DNA of 64,000 nt from Aquamicrobium defluvii (GCF_004363725.1 NZ_SNZF01000022.1:1-64000); one strand, 5' to 3'. Shown: positions 24,679-38,564, numbered from the stretch's first letter. Numbers and translations: made by a program. Notes: generated by a model not told the origin, from the letters alone.

Positions 24679-27666
24679 TTATTCGCCGAGAGCATCTTCG
24701 AGGAAGGCGGCAAGCTGCGCCAGATGCTTCGACATAAGTCCCGTCGCCGGTGAGGCGGCGGCCGGGCGGCCGGTGTAACGCACGCGCTGGTGCCTGGCGT
24801 CGATATGGGCCAGAACCCATTCCAGATAGGGATCGATGAACGACCAGGCGCCCATGTTCTTGGGCTCCTCCTGGCACCACACCATTTCCGCGTTGCGGAA
24901 GCGCGACAGCTCGGTGATCAGCGCCTTTGCCGGGAACGGGTAGAGCTGCTCGACGCGCAACAGATAGATGTCGTTGATGCCGCGCTTCTCGCGCTCCTCG
25001 TAGAGGTCATAGTAGACCTTGCCCGAGCACAGCACGACGCGGCGGATCTTGGAATCCTTGACCAGCTTGATCGGCTGGTCGCCCAGATATTGCGCGTCGT
25101 CCCAGAGCAGGCGGTGGAAGGAGCTTTCGCCCGACAGTTCCGCAATCGTCGACACGGCGCGCTTGTGGCGCAGCAGCGACTTGGGCGTCATCAGGATCAG
25201 CGGCTTGCGGAAGTCGCGCTTGAGCTGCCGGCGCAGGATATGGAAGTAGTTGGCCGGCGTCGTGCAGTAGGCGACCTGCATGTTGTCCTCGGCGCAGAGC
25301 TGGAGGAAGCGCTCGAGACGGGCGGAGGAGTGCTCCGGCCCCTGACCTTCGTAGCCATGCGGCAGCAGGCACACGAGGCCCGACATGCGCAGCCACTTTC
25401 GTTCGCCCGAAGAGATGAACTGGTCGAACACCACCTGCGCGCCGTTGGCGAAGTCGCCGAACTGGGCTTCCCAAAGCGTCAGCGCCTTGGGCGCCGACAG
25501 CGAATAGCCGTATTCGAAGCCGAGCACCGCCTCTTCCGAGAGCATCGAGTTGATGACCTCGTAGCCGGCCTGCGCGGGCGACAGGTTGTTCAGCGGAATA
25601 TAGCGATTTTCGTCGCGCTGGTCGTAGAGCACCGAGTGACGCTGCGAGAAGGTGCCACGTTCGGAGTCCTGACCGGAAAGGCGGATCGGGTTGCCATCGA
25701 GCAGGATCGAGCCGAAGGCGAGCGCCTCGGCGGTTGCCCAGTCGATGCCTTCGCCGGTCTCGATGGCGTTGCGCCGGTTGTCGAGGAAGCGCTGGATGGT
25801 GCGGTGCACCTCGAAGTCCTTCGGAACCTCGGTCAGCTTCTTGCCGATCTCCTTCAGGGTCTTCACCGGAACGGCGGTCTTGCCGCGGCGCAATTCGTCC
25901 TGATTGTCCGCAACGCGCAGGCCCGACCACACGCCGTCCAGCCAGTCCGCCTTGTTGGGCTTGTAGCTCTGGCCGGCCTCGAACTCCTCTTCAAGATGAG
26001 CGCGCCACTCCGCCTTCATCCGGGCGATCTCGTCCTGCGTGATGAGGCCCTCGGCGATCAGGCGATCCCCATAGAGCTGCACGGCCGTCTTGTGGGCGCG
26101 GATGGCGCGATACATGATCGGCTGCGTGAATGCCGGCTCGTCGCCTTCGTTGTGCCCGAAGCGGCGATAGCAGAACATGTCGATGACGACGGGCTTGTGG
26201 AATTTCATGCGGAATTCCGTCGCCACCTTGGCGGCGAAGACCACGGCTTCCGGGTCGTCTCCGTTGACATGGAAGATCGGCGCCTCGATCATCTTGGCGA
26301 CGTCGGACGGGTAGGGCGACGAGCGCGAGAAGCGCGGGTTGGTGGTGAAACCGATCTGGTTGTTGATGATGACGTGCAGCGTGCCAGCGACACGATGGCC
26401 GCGCAGGCCGGAGAGGCCGAGGATTTCCGCGACAACACCCTGACCGGCGAATGCTGCGTCGCCATGGATCAGCAGCGGCAGAATCTTGGAGCGCTCTTCC
26501 AGCGGAACGATCTCCTCGCGGCTGCGGCCGAAGAGCTGGTCCTGCTTGGCGCGGGCCTTGCCCATCACCACCGGGTTGACGATTTCAAGGTGGGAAGGGT
26601 TGGCCGTCAGCGACAGGTGAACCTGATTGCCGTCGAAAACGCGATCCGACGAAGCGCCGAGGTGATACTTCACGTCCCCCGAGCCTTCCACGTCGTCCGG
26701 GGCGAAGGAGCCGCCCTTGAACTCGTGGAAGATGGCGCGGTGAGGCTTGGCCATCACCTGGGAGAGCACGTTGAGGCGGCCGCGATGGGCCATGCCGAGC
26801 ACGATCTCCTTCATGCCGAGCGCACCGCCGCGCTTGATGATCTGCTCCAGCGCCGGGATGAGGGATTCGCCGCCGTCGAGGCCGAAGCGCTTGGTGCCCT
26901 TGTACTTCACGTCGATGAACTGCTCGAAGCCCTCGGCCTCGATCAGCTTGGACAGGATTGCCTTCTTGCCTTCGGCCGTGAAGGAGATTTCCTTGTCCGC
27001 GCCTTCGATGCGCTCCTGAATCCACGCCTTCTCCTCGGGATCGGAAATGTGCATGAACTCGACGCCCAGCGTCGAGCAATAGGTGCGGGTGAGGATGTCG
27101 AGCATCTGACGCACGGTGGCGTATTCGAGGCCCAGAACATTGTCGAGGAAGATCGGGCGGTCGTAATCGGCCTCGGTGAAGCCGTAGTTCTGCGGCGACA
27201 GCTCGTTGTAGTCCTCGAGCGGTTTGGCAAGGCCCAGCGGATCGAGATTGGCGTGCAGATGGCCGCGCATGCGGAAGGCGCGGATCATCATGATGGCATG
27301 AACGGAGTCGCGCGTGGCCTGATGCACGTCGGCATTGGCGAGCGGTCCGGCCGCTTCGGCGGCCTTTTCGCGAACCTTCTTGCCGATGACCTTCTCGATC
27401 AGGCCCCAGTCGCCGTCGAGCGCCGAAATCAGCTCGCCATTGGCCTGCACCGGCCAGTTGGGCTTCTTCCATGAAGCGCCCTCGGCGTTCTTCTTCACGA
27501 TCGAGGCGTCGTCCTTCAGCGCGGCGAAGAAATCCTGCCACTCGGGATCGACGGCCGAGGGGTCGTCCTGCCATGCGGCATGCAGTGCCTCGATATAGTC
27601 GGCGTTGCCGCCATAGAGGAAGGAGGTGAGAGAGAATTGATCGTTGTTCTGGTCTTGTCTCGACAT
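24679..27666 (-). CDS. sucA: 2-oxoglutarate dehydrogenase E1 component
   Basis: A 995-residue thiamine-diphosphate E1 of the usual rhizobial length. It begins with the conserved E1 N-terminal segment (FLYGGNADYIEALHAAWQDD). Further marks are YCSTLGVEFMHI, GMAHRGRLNVL, the ThDP/Mg site HGDAAFAGQGVV with NNQIGFTTNP, RRFGHNEGDEPAFTQP, and MSGLVCLLPHGYEGQGPEHSSARLERFLQLC. It decarboxylates 2-oxoglutarate and loads succinyl groups on SucB. It lies 134 bp after sucD with a hairpin between, so expression may be partly separate from sucCD. Confidence 0.97.
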   Translation of the reverse strand: MSRQDQNNDQFSLTSFLYGGNADYIEALHAAWQDDPSAVDPEWQDFFAALKDDASIVKKNAEGASWKKPNWPVQANGELISALDGDWGLIEKVIGKKVREKAAEAAGPLANADVHQATRDSVHAIMMIRAFRMRGHLHANLDPLGLAKPLEDYNELSPQNYGFTEADYDRPIFLDNVLGLEYATVRQMLDILTRTYCSTLGVEFMHISDPEEKAWIQERIEGADKEISFTAEGKKAILSKLIEAEGFEQFIDVKYKGTKRFGLDGGESLIPALEQIIKRGGALGMKEIVLGMAHRGRLNVLSQVMAKPHRAIFHEFKGGSFAPDDVEGSGDVKYHLGASSDRVFDGNQVHLSLTANPSHLEIVNPVVMGKARAKQDQLFGRSREEIVPLEERSKILPLLIHGDAAFAGQGVVAEILGLSGLRGHRVAGTLHVIINNQIGFTTNPRFSRSSPYPSDVAKMIEAPIFHVNGDDPEAVVFAAKVATEFRMKFHKPVVIDMFCYRRFGHNEGDEPAFTQPIMYRAIRAHKTAVQLYGDRLIAEGLITQDEIARMKAEWRAHLEEEFEAGQSYKPNKADWLDGVWSGLRVADNQDELRRGKTAVPVKTLKEIGKKLTEVPKDFEVHRTIQRFLDNRRNAIETGEGIDWATAEALAFGSILLDGNPIRLSGQDSERGTFSQRHSVLYDQRDENRYIPLNNLSPAQAGYEVINSMLSEEAVLGFEYGYSLSAPKALTLWEAQFGDFANGAQVVFDQFISSGERKWLRMSGLVCLLPHGYEGQGPEHSSARLERFLQLCAEDNMQVAYCTTPANYFHILRRQLKRDFRKPLILMTPKSLLRHKRAVSTIAELSGESSFHRLLWDDAQYLGDQPIKLVKDSKIRRVVLCSGKVYYDLYEEREKRGINDIYLLRVEQLYPFPAKALITELSRFRNAEMVWCQEEPKNMGAWSFIDPYLEWVLAHIDARHQRVRYTGRPAAASPATGLMSKHLAQLAAFLEDALGE

Positions 27667-27768
27667 GTCGCTTCTTGAAGCCCTTGCTTCAGCTCCTTGC
27701 GTTTGCGGCTCTGCCGCATATGCCTGACGGTCCCGGCCGTCGCGTTAACCCTCTCCCCCTTGTCATTC

Positions 27769-27795
27769 GCGCCGGGCAGGAGGACCGCCCGGCGC
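27769..27795 (-). terminator. Hairpin between sucD and sucA (possible attenuator)
   Basis: A perfect 9-bp stem GCGCCGGGC / GCCCGGCGC with a 9-nt loop, directly after the sucD stop. There is no T-run on the minus strand, so it may be an RNA-stability or attenuation element between cotranscribed sucCD and sucAB rather than a full terminator. Confidence 0.4.
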
Positions 27796-27800
27796 GTCGA

Positions 27801-28703
27801 TCAGCCCTTGATGGCTTCGACCAGGGTCTTCCCCAGTCGCGCCGGCGATGGGGAGACCCGGATGCCGGCCGCTTCCATGGCGGCGATCTTGTCCTCGGCT
27901 CCGCCCTTGCCGCCCGAGATCACGGCGCCGGCATGGCCCATGGTGCGGCCGGGAGGAGCGGTGCGGCCGGCGATGAAGCCTGCCATCGGCTTGCTTCGGC
28001 CGCGCTTTGCCTCGTCGCGCAGGAACTGCGCGGCGTCTTCCTCGGCGGAACCGCCGATCTCGCCGATCATGATGATCGACTGGGTCTCGTCGTCGGCAAG
28101 GAACATCTCCAGCACGTCGATGAACTCGGTGCCCTTGACCGGGTCGCCGCCGATGCCGACGGCCGTGGTTTGGCCGAGGCCCTCGTTGGTGGTCTGGAAC
28201 ACTGCCTCATAGGTAAGCGTTCCCGAGCGCGACACAACGCCGACCGAGCCCTTGCGGAAGATGTTGCCGGGCATGATGCCGATCTTGCACTCGTCGGGGG
28301 TGACGATGCCGGGGCAGTTCGGTCCGATCAGGCGCGACTCCGACTTGTCGAGCTTCGCCTTGACCTTGACCATGTCCATGACCGGGATGCCTTCGGTGAT
28401 GCACACGATCAGCTCCATCTCGGCCTCGATGGCCTCGATAATGGCTGCCGCAGCACCCGCCGGCGGCACGTAGACGACCGAGGCGGTTGCGCCGGTCTTG
28501 TCCCTGCCTTCGGCCACGGATGCAAAGATCGGCAGGGTCTCGCCCTTTGCGCCGGTCCAGTTCTCGCCGCCCTTCTTGGGGTGGATGCCGCCGACCATCC
28601 TGGTGCCGTGATAGGCAAGCGCCTGCTCGGTGTGGAAGGTGCCGGTCTTGCCGGTCAGACCCTGAACGAGAACCTTGGTGTCTTTGTTGATGAGAATGGA
28701 CAT
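27801..28703 (-). CDS. sucD: Succinyl-CoA synthetase alpha subunit
   Basis: A 300-residue subunit. The CoA-binding fold comes first ([20 protein letters not shown]), then [32 protein letters not shown] and the phosphohistidine loop [20 protein letters not shown]. It starts 6 bp after sucC. With SucC it converts succinyl-CoA to succinate with nucleotide phosphorylation. Confidence 0.97.
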   Translation of the reverse strand: MSILINKDTKVLVQGLTGKTGTFHTEQALAYHGTRMVGGIHPKKGGENWTGAKGETLPIFASVAEGRDKTGATASVVYVPPAGAAAAIIEAIEAEMELIVCITEGIPVMDMVKVKAKLDKSESRLIGPNCPGIVTPDECKIGIMPGNIFRKGSVGVVSRSGTLTYEAVFQTTNEGLGQTTAVGIGGDPVKGTEFIDVLEMFLADDETQSIIMIGEIGGSAEEDAAQFLRDEAKRGRSKPMAGFIAGRTAPPGRTMGHAGAVISGGKGGAEDKIAAMEAAGIRVSPSPARLGKTLVEAIKG

Positions 28704-28709
28704 CTGGGG

Positions 28710-29906
<1,197 letters not shown>

Positions 29907-29924
29907 TTGCAGGCCTTTCCTTGA

Positions 29925-31063
<1,139 letters not shown>

Positions 31064-31149
31064 TTACGTAAGCGTCAAAATTCTGGCAACTTGTCCACGG
31101 GATGACAGCTTTTAAGCAGAAGATTGTCTCCAAATGGTGACGGGCTCCT

Positions 31150-32361
31150 TCAGGCCCCGCGCGCGGTTGCGTGCTCCCGCGTTGCGCCCGCCGGCGCCCT
31201 GTCGTTGCGTTTCGCCCACAGGTCGCGCCAGTCGCGGCTCTGCATCTCGATGAGGCGCGAGGCGGTGCGGTCGAACTCGAAGGCTTCGGTGCCCTGGCGG
31301 CCGACATAGAGAGCGGTGGGCGGCGCCTCGGCGCTCAGGACCAGCCGCAGCTGCTGGTCGTAGATCACGTCGATCAGCAGGATGAAGCGCTTGGCCTCGT
31401 TGCGGCGGCTTTCGTCCAGCACGGGAACATGGTCGATGAAGATCGTGGAATAGTGCGCGGCGATCGCCAGATAGTCGCGCGCGCCGAGCGGCTTTTCGCA
31501 CAGCTCCGCGAAGCTGAAGCGGGCGGCCTCGCCGGCGGCGCGCGGCACCGGTATGGTGCGGCCCTTCACCTTGATGCTGGCAGGAGCGGTTGCGAGACCT
31601 TCGGTCATGGCCTCCCACGCCTCGTCGAGCGCGGCATCGGCGGCCGTATCGGCAGGGGTGATGTAGACCGGCAGGCTGTTCAGCTTCTCCAGCCGGTAGT
31701 CGGTGTCGATGTCGAGGTTCAGAACCTCGGCATGACGCTCCAGTATATCGATGAAAGGCAGGAAAAGCTGACGGTTAAGGCCATTGTGGTAGAGGTTTCG
31801 CGGCGCCACGTTCGAGGTCGCCACCAGCACCACGCCATTGTCGAACAGGGCCGAGAACAGCCTCGACAGGATCATGGCGTCGGCGATGTCGGTGACCGCG
31901 AACTCGTCGAAGCACAGCACCCAGGCTTCCGCGGCCAGCGCGCGCGCCACGGGCGGAATCGGGTCGTCTTCCTTGACGCTGCCGTCCCTGCGCGCCTGCC
32001 GGTGCTTCTGGATGCGGTCGTGCACATCGGCCATGAAGTCGTTGAAGTGGGCCCGGCGCTTGGCGCGTGCCGGGACCAGTTCGAAAAACATGTCCATCAG
32101 CATGGTCTTGCCGCGCCCGACGCCGCCATAGATGTAGAGGCCGCGCACTTCGGCCTTCTTTTCGCGCTTGCGGGCGAACAGCCAGCCGAGCGCGCTGGAC
32201 TTCCTGGTGAGACGTCTCGCGGCGATCTCGTCGATCAGATTGTCGAGCCGGCCGGCGATGACGAGTTGCGCTTCGTCGCGGCGTACCGCACCGGTTTCGA
32301 CACGGTGCAGGTAATTCTGCCTGACGGTCGCGCGCGTTTGGATACCGTCACGCAGATGCAT
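31150..32361 (-). CDS. zapE: Cell division protein ZapE (AFG1-like ATPase)
   Basis: A 403-residue AFG1-family ATPase. Walker A is GGVGRGKTMLMD and Walker B VLCFDEFAVTDIADAM, then the sensor-like VLVATSNVAPRNLYHNGLNRQLFLPFI. Bacterial members act at the Z-ring or in protein quality control at the membrane. The gene is upstream of mdh, which is its common place in alphaproteobacteria, 22 bp after omp19 on the same strand. Met at 32361 is the only good start before the conserved region. Confidence 0.9.
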   Translation of the reverse strand: MHLRDGIQTRATVRQNYLHRVETGAVRRDEAQLVIAGRLDNLIDEIAARRLTRKSSALGWLFARKREKKAEVRGLYIYGGVGRGKTMLMDMFFELVPARAKRRAHFNDFMADVHDRIQKHRQARRDGSVKEDDPIPPVARALAAEAWVLCFDEFAVTDIADAMILSRLFSALFDNGVVLVATSNVAPRNLYHNGLNRQLFLPFIDILERHAEVLNLDIDTDYRLEKLNSLPVYITPADTAADAALDEAWEAMTEGLATAPASIKVKGRTIPVPRAAGEAARFSFAELCEKPLGARDYLAIAAHYSTIFIDHVPVLDESRRNEAKRFILLIDVIYDQQLRLVLSAEAPPTALYVGRQGTEAFEFDRTASRLIEMQSRDWRDLWAKRNDRAPAGATREHATARGA

Positions 32362-32383
32362 TTTGATGTCGCCTGCGGACTAT

Positions 32384-32929
32384 CTAGCGGGTCAGCGAAA
32401 TGGGCATGCCATTGGAGGTCTGGCCATCGAAACGGCCGCCACCAGACGAGTAGAGGCGGGCCAGCGAGCCACCGTCCTGATCGTAAAGGGTAAGCTGCTT
32501 GCCGGCCACGTTCCACGATTTCACGCCGTCGACAGGCGCGGGGCAGCGCAGCGGGCCGGCCCGGTAGCCCTGGCCGAACTTGGTCTGCGGCGTCGCCACC
32601 TTGCAGCTCTGCCCGCTGACATTGACGGTCCAGACGCCGGCGACGCTGGCCGGTGTCAGGTCAGCTGCGGTTGCGGGCGCGCTGCCATCCGGCGGCAGGG
32701 ATGCGACTTGCTGGTTCTGCTGCGGCGCGGCCGGAAACTGCGACGGATCGGTCGGAGCGCCGGGGCCCGTGGGAGGAGGAAGCTGGTTGGAGGAGATGGT
32801 GCCCGAGGGCGCAGGCTGCAGCGGCTCCGGGCGCGTGTTGTCCATGGAGGAGAAGCGCGAGCTCGTGCAACCGCTTGCCAGAAGTGCAGCGCCGATTGCC
32901 GCAATGGCACCCGTTCTCAGAAATTCCAT
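32384..32929 (-). CDS. omp19: Omp19-like outer-membrane lipoprotein with protease-inhibitor (Inh/AprI) domain
   Basis: A 181-residue lipoprotein. Signal peptide with lipobox LLASGC (lipidated Cys about residue 21). A Pro/Ser-rich linker runs to about 85, and the C-terminal beta-barrel of the Inh family has VAGVWTVNVSGQSCKVATPQTKFGQGYRAGPLRC and YSSGGGRFDGQT. This closely resembles Brucella Omp19, a surface lipoprotein and protease inhibitor. Met at 32929 is chosen because the signal peptide starts there. It is followed by zapE. Confidence 0.88.
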   Translation of the reverse strand: MEFLRTGAIAAIGAALLASGCTSSRFSSMDNTRPEPLQPAPSGTISSNQLPPPTGPGAPTDPSQFPAAPQQNQQVASLPPDGSAPATAADLTPASVAGVWTVNVSGQSCKVATPQTKFGQGYRAGPLRCPAPVDGVKSWNVAGKQLTLYDQDGGSLARLYSSGGGRFDGQTSNGMPISLTR

Positions 32930-33292
32930 AAAAACCTCCGCGGCCCTGACCGGCACCGTAAAAAAACTCGCCCCCTACCAATTCGGTGAAGGTGGCAGAA
33001 TTTCAACGTCATATGGTTAAAATACGGTTTGTGTCAGCGATTGTTGTATCTTTGCCACAGCATTATCCGCCAAACCCGGCATATCTGTGGCTTGCCGGTT
33101 GCCGCAGGCCGAAACGCCCGGTTGTCCGAAAGGGCGGTCCGCACTGGTAATTCATGGTCGTTTCCGCCATATAGCGGGCTAACCAGACCTTTCGCGCAGG
33201 GAAACCGTTTTCCCCGAAAGGCACTCAATTTCAAAGGCTCACGGGCAGCGCGCAAGGCGCTTCCTGCAAGGCAAGCTGGAAACGAAACGGAA
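32930..33292. other. 363-bp divergent intergenic region omp19/dapF
   Basis: No supported gene. It should hold both promoters. Visible marks are ATGGTTAA at 33013-33020, the complement of the CtrA half-site TTAACCAT, and an inverted repeat GCCACAG (33054-33060) / CTGTGGC (33085-33091). Both are short and may be chance. Confidence 0.4.
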
Positions 33293-34174
33293 ATGGCAGG
33301 TCCGGCCCCCTTCGCCAAGATGAACGGCATCGGCAACGAGATCATCGTCGCCGATATGCGTGGCCGTGCCGACCGTGTTTCGCCGCGGGCGGCGCTTACG
33401 CTTGCAGCCGATGCCGCGACGCATTTCGACCAGATCATGGCCATCCATGACGCCCGCACGCCGGGTACGGACAATTTCATCGAGATCCTGAATGCGGACG
33501 GCTCGTCGGCACAGGCTTGCGGCAACGGCACGCGCTGTGTCGTGCAGGCTCTGGCGGCCGAAACGGGGAAAGGCATCTTCACCTTCGAGACCGTGGCCGG
33601 CATTCTCAACGCGCGCCAGCACGAGGACGGGCTGATCTCCGTCGACATGGGCAAGCCGCGCTTCGGCTGGCAGGAAATACCGCTGGCGGAGGAGTTCCGC
33701 GACACGCGCATGATCGAATTGCAGGTCGGGCCGATCGATGCCCCGGTGCTGCACTCGCCCTCCGCCGTATCGATGGGCAATCCGCATGCCATCTTCTGGG
33801 TCGACAGGGATGTGTGGTCCTACGAGCTCGACCGCTTCGGGCCGCTGCTGGAAAACCACCCGCTGTTTCCCGAGCGCGCCAATATCACCATCGCGCAGGT
33901 GACCGGGCCGGATCATCTCACGATCCGCACCTGGGAACGGGGCGCGGGCCTGACGAGGGCGTGCGGCTCGGCCGCCTGCGCCGCCGCCGTGGCCGCCGCC
34001 CGCACCCGCCGCACCGGATGCAGCGTTGCCCTGACAGCGCCGGGCGGTCCGCTCCATGTCGAATGGCGCGACGATGATCATGTCGTGCTGACGGGCGCTG
34101 CCGAATGGGAGTTTTCCGGCACATTCGATCCGGCTACGGGTGCATGGCAGCGCGATGCCGGGAGCGCGGCCTGA
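33293..34174 (+). CDS. dapF: Diaminopimelate epimerase
   Basis: A 293-residue epimerase. The two catalytic Cys are in [11 protein letters not shown] and in [34 protein letters not shown] starts the fold (usual GxGNDF is GIGNEI here). It makes meso-diaminopimelate for lysine and peptidoglycan. Met at 33293 matches homologue starts, and a long in-frame upstream extension is not conserved. The TGA stop overlaps the ATG of mtaB (TGATG), so they are coupled. Confidence 0.95.
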   Translation: MAGPAPFAKMNGIGNEIIVADMRGRADRVSPRAALTLAADAATHFDQIMAIHDARTPGTDNFIEILNADGSSAQACGNGTRCVVQALAAETGKGIFTFETVAGILNARQHEDGLISVDMGKPRFGWQEIPLAEEFRDTRMIELQVGPIDAPVLHSPSAVSMGNPHAIFWVDRDVWSYELDRFGPLLENHPLFPERANITIAQVTGPDHLTIRTWERGAGLTRACGSAACAAAVAAARTRRTGCSVALTAPGGPLHVEWRDDDHVVLTGAAEWEFSGTFDPATGAWQRDAGSAA

Positions 34175-35487
34175 TGAGCGGCGGCGACCCCATACAGCAG
34201 GACAAGGGCATCGAGGTCGTCACCTTCGGCTGCCGGCTGAACACCTACGAATCCGAGGTGATGCGCCGCGAGGCTACCGCCGCCGGGCTCGGCGAGCTCG
34301 CCGGCGGGGCGATCATCTTCAACACCTGCGCGGTGACGGCGGAAGCGGTGCGGCAGGCCAGGCAGTCGATCCGCAAGGCACGGCGCGAGAACCCGGAGGC
34401 CCGCATCATCGTCACCGGCTGCGCGGCGCAGACCGGGCCGCAGGATTTCGTGGCCATGGACGAGGTCGACCTCGTTCTGGGCAACGAGGAGAAGCTGAAA
34501 AGCCACTCCTATCGCGCCTTGCCGGATTTCGGCGTCAACCTGTTCGAGAAGGCGCGGGTCAACGACATTTTTTCGGTGCGCGAGACGGCCTCGCACATGG
34601 TCGATGCCATCGAGGGCCGCGCGCGGGCCTTCGTGCAGGTTCAGAACGGCTGCGACCATCGCTGCACCTTCTGCATCATCCCCTACGGACGCGGCAATTC
34701 ACGCTCCGTGCCGATGGGCGCGGTGGTGGAGCAGGTCAAGCGTCTGGCCGGCAACGGCTATGCCGAGGTGGTGCTGTCGGGCGTCGACATGACCAGCTAT
34801 GGCGCGGACCTGCCGGGCGCGCCGAAGCTCGGAAGGCTGGTGAAGGCGATCCTCGCCCAGGTGCCCGACGTGAAGCGGCTGCGTCTTTCCTCCATCGATT
34901 CCATCGAGGCCGATGACGAGCTGCTCGAAGTGGTGGCCTGCGAAAAGCGGCTGATGCCGCATCTGCATCTTTCGCTTCAGGCGGGCGACGATCTGACCCT
35001 GAAGCGCATGAAGCGCCGGCATCTGCGCGACGATTCGATCCGGTTTTGCGCGCAGGTGCGCAGGCTGCGCCCCGATATCGTGTTTGGCGCCGACATCATC
35101 GCCGGCTTTCCGACCGAGACCGAGGAGATGTTCCAGCGCTCGCTCGACATCGTGGAGGAATGCGGCCTTACCCATCTGCACGTCTTTCCCTTCAGTCCGC
35201 GCGAGGGCACGCCGGCGGCGCGCATGCCGCAGGTGCGGCGCGAGGTGGTGAAGGAGCGGGCGGCCCGGTTGCGGGCGGCGGGCGAGACCGCCTATCGCCG
35301 CCACCTGGCTGCGCTCGCCGGCACGGTCCAGTCGATCCTGATCGAACGCGACGGGCTTGGCCGCACGGAAGGCTTCACGCTGGCTGCTATCGCTGCCGGC
35401 CAGCCGGGCGAGATCATCGAGGCGGTGGTGACCGGCAATGACGGCGCGCAGCTTCAGGCGGTGCCGCTGGCCGCACGCGCGGCCTGA
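34174..35487 (+). CDS. mtaB: tRNA threonylcarbamoyladenosine methylthiotransferase MtaB
   Basis: A 437-residue radical-SAM methylthiotransferase. The N-terminal domain has three Cys for one Fe-S cluster (FGCRLNTYES, FNTCAVT, VTGCAAQ) and the radical SAM loop is CDHRCTFCIIPYGRGNSRS. A TRAM-like C-terminus follows. It converts t6A37 to ms2t6A37 in tRNA. The FGCRLN start distinguishes it from MiaB. It overlaps dapF by 1 bp and is 14 bp before ftsY, a conserved rhizobial trio. Confidence 0.94.
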   Translation: MSGGDPIQQDKGIEVVTFGCRLNTYESEVMRREATAAGLGELAGGAIIFNTCAVTAEAVRQARQSIRKARRENPEARIIVTGCAAQTGPQDFVAMDEVDLVLGNEEKLKSHSYRALPDFGVNLFEKARVNDIFSVRETASHMVDAIEGRARAFVQVQNGCDHRCTFCIIPYGRGNSRSVPMGAVVEQVKRLAGNGYAEVVLSGVDMTSYGADLPGAPKLGRLVKAILAQVPDVKRLRLSSIDSIEADDELLEVVACEKRLMPHLHLSLQAGDDLTLKRMKRRHLRDDSIRFCAQVRRLRPDIVFGADIIAGFPTETEEMFQRSLDIVEECGLTHLHVFPFSPREGTPAARMPQVRREVVKERAARLRAAGETAYRRHLAALAGTVQSILIERDGLGRTEGFTLAAIAAGQPGEIIEAVVTGNDGAQLQAVPLAARAA

Positions 35488-35501
35488 TTCAGGGAAACGG
35501 A

Positions 35502-36983
<1,482 letters not shown>

Positions 36984-37040
36984 GGCGCGGCATCGCGCAT
37001 GAAACGTGCAAGCGAACGAAGTGACAGGTAGCGAGCCTCA

Positions 37041-37700
37041 ATGAACGAACCCCTATTCGAGCGTGATCCTTCCGAAACCCGGAATTCCGGCAAGGAGGGC
37101 GTCAATCCGCTGCTGAAGCTGGCGCTGGAACTCGGGCCGCTTCTGGTCTTCTTCTTCGCAAATTCGCGGGGCGAATGGCTGGCTGAAAAATTCCCGGTTC
37201 TGGCGGAGTTCGGCGGGCCGATCTTCATCGCCACCGGCCTGTTCATGGCCGCGACGGCGCTGGCGCTGGGCATCTCGTGGCTGCTGACTCGCACCCTGCC
37301 GGTCATGCCGCTGGTGTCGGGTGTCGTGGTGCTGGTGTTCGGCGCACTCACGCTCTACCTGCAGGACGAGCTTTTCATCAAGATGAAGCCGACCATCGTG
37401 AACACCCTGTTCGGCGTCACCCTGCTTGGCGGCCTGGCCTTCGGCAAGTCGCTGCTGGGCTATGTGTTCGATTCCGCGTTCCGGCTGGATGCCGAGGGCT
37501 GGCGCAAGCTCACCCTGCGCTGGGGCGTGTTCTTCCTGTTCCTCGCCGTGGTCAACGAGATTGTGTGGCGCATGTTCTCGACCGATTTCTGGGTGGCATT
37601 CAAGGTCTGGGGCATCATGCCCATCACCATCGTTTTCACCATGAGCCAGATGCCGCTCATCATGCGGCATTCGCTCGACGAGGCTTCCGGGAAGAAATAG
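37041..37700 (+). CDS. yciB: Inner-membrane septation protein YciB/IspZ family
   Basis: A 219-residue polytopic membrane protein. Five or six hydrophobic helices are evident, with family stretches [55 protein letters not shown] and [21 protein letters not shown]. YciB is linked to cell-envelope synthesis and division. It follows ftsY, as in other rhizobia, and is convergent with ccmG. Confidence 0.93.
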   Translation: MNEPLFERDPSETRNSGKEGVNPLLKLALELGPLLVFFFANSRGEWLAEKFPVLAEFGGPIFIATGLFMAATALALGISWLLTRTLPVMPLVSGVVVLVFGALTLYLQDELFIKMKPTIVNTLFGVTLLGGLAFGKSLLGYVFDSAFRLDAEGWRKLTLRWGVFFLFLAVVNEIVWRMFSTDFWVAFKVWGIMPITIVFTMSQMPLIMRHSLDEASGKK

Positions 37701-37723
37701 CTTTTGTGAAATCGCAACCAGCT

Positions 37724-38299
37724 TCAGGGCTGAGCGGCCAGCGCCTTCTCGATCTCGGGCATGAGCCTGTCCGTCACCGAGGCGGGGGTGAGCGGGCCGA
37801 CATGCTTGTAGGCGATGCGGCCGTCCTTGCCGACAAGGAAGGTTTCCGGCACGCCGTAGACACCCCAGTCGATGCCGGCGCGGCCATTGTCGTCGGTGCC
37901 GATGGCCGTGTAGGGGTTGCCGAGGTCCGTCAGGAACTGCAAGGCATTGGCCGGCTTGTCCTTGTAATTCAGCCCGGCAACGCTGAAGCGACCGTCGCGC
38001 CCAAGCTCCATCATCATGGGGTGCTCGTCGCGGCAGGGTACGCACCATGAGGCGAAGACGTTGACCAGTGTCACCTTGCCGGCGAACTCTCCGGAGTCGA
38101 GGCCGGGCAGGTTCGTTCCGGGCAGGGGCGGCAATCGGGTGGCGGGTGCCTGTTCGCCGATCAGGGCCGACGGGATTTCGGAAATGTCGCGGCCTGACAG
38201 CAACTGCATCAGGAAGACGCCGCAAAGGGCGAGGAACAGCCCGAGCGGCAGCAGAAGAAACAGCCGCCGCGAGGCGGGTCCGGGCGCTTCCTTGCTCAC
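37724..38299 (-). CDS. ccmG: Thiol:disulfide interchange protein CcmG/DsbE
   Basis: A 191-residue membrane-anchored thioredoxin. The anchor helix is at about 12-34 (LFLLLPLGLFLALCGVFLMQLL) and the redox site is FASWCVPCRDEHP, with the family GVYGVPETFLVGKDGRI after it. It keeps apocytochrome c Cys reduced for haem attachment in the periplasm. The start is a GTG at 38299 whose bases overlap the ccmD stop (GTGA). A longer in-frame ATG at 38407 would run through ccmD and is rejected. Confidence 0.93.
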   Translation of the reverse strand: MSKEAPGPASRRLFLLLPLGLFLALCGVFLMQLLSGRDISEIPSALIGEQAPATRLPPLPGTNLPGLDSGEFAGKVTLVNVFASWCVPCRDEHPMMMELGRDGRFSVAGLNYKDKPANALQFLTDLGNPYTAIGTDDNGRAGIDWGVYGVPETFLVGKDGRIAYKHVGPLTPASVTDRLMPEIEKALAAQP

Positions 38300-38466
38300 G
38301 GCTTCGGAGCCTTGCGGGCGGAGCGGCGGCGCACGCCGGCGGCTTCCAGTTCGGCCAGTTCCCGGCGGCGCGCGCGCTGGTCGAGCAATATCCAGCCGAT
38401 CAGGCATCCCAGCACCAGAACGGTGATCCCGTAGGCAGCCGCGACATAGAGGTCGTGCGTCGTCAC
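38296..38466 (-). CDS. ccmD: Haem exporter protein CcmD
   Basis: A 56-residue protein. It has the typical MTTHDLYVAAAYGITVLVL start, a single transmembrane helix (about 11-29) and a basic tail with RARRRELAELEAAG. CcmD helps release holo-CcmE from CcmC/CcmAB. It starts with GTG, preceded by AGGAGG at ideal spacing (8 bp). It overlaps ccmG by 4 bp. Upstream, where ccmC normally stands, there are only 167 bp of non-coding DNA before ccmB. Confidence 0.9.
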   Translation of the reverse strand: MTTHDLYVAAAYGITVLVLGCLIGWILLDQRARRRELAELEAAGVRRRSARKAPKP

Positions 38467-38528
38467 GGCCGCACCTCCTGCGTCCGGATGCCGGTCAAGG
38501 ATGGCTCGTTCAGGGTTGCCATGGCTTT

Positions 38529-38564
38529 CCTTGAAGCATGTCGCGATGTCCATGTCGCGATGTC
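38529..38564. repeat. Fragment of dispersed repeat with 14-bp tandem duplication in the ccmB-ccmD gap
   Basis: CTTGAAGCATGTCG at 38530-38543 is identical to the left end of the RIME-like element at 18576-18589, but the matching right half is missing. The 14-mer CATGTCGCGATGTC occurs twice in direct succession (38537-38550, 38551-38564). It marks the place where ccmC would be expected. Confidence 0.6.

Noticed and set aside
24790..27474. Long open frame on the plus strand opposite sucA
   Set aside because: Its sequence is a low-complexity mirror of a strongly conserved gene. High GC makes such antisense frames common. The same applies to the frames opposite lpd, aceE and gdhA.
33034..33792. 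Minus-strand frame across the dapF promoter and start
   Set aside because: It overlaps conserved dapF on the opposite strand, has no recognisable domain, and is explained by GC bias.
38300..38407. Longer ccmG start at 38407
   Set aside because: It would be coded out of frame inside ccmD and gives an Arg/Pro-rich leader. The GTG at 38299, coupled to the ccmD stop, gives a normal membrane anchor.
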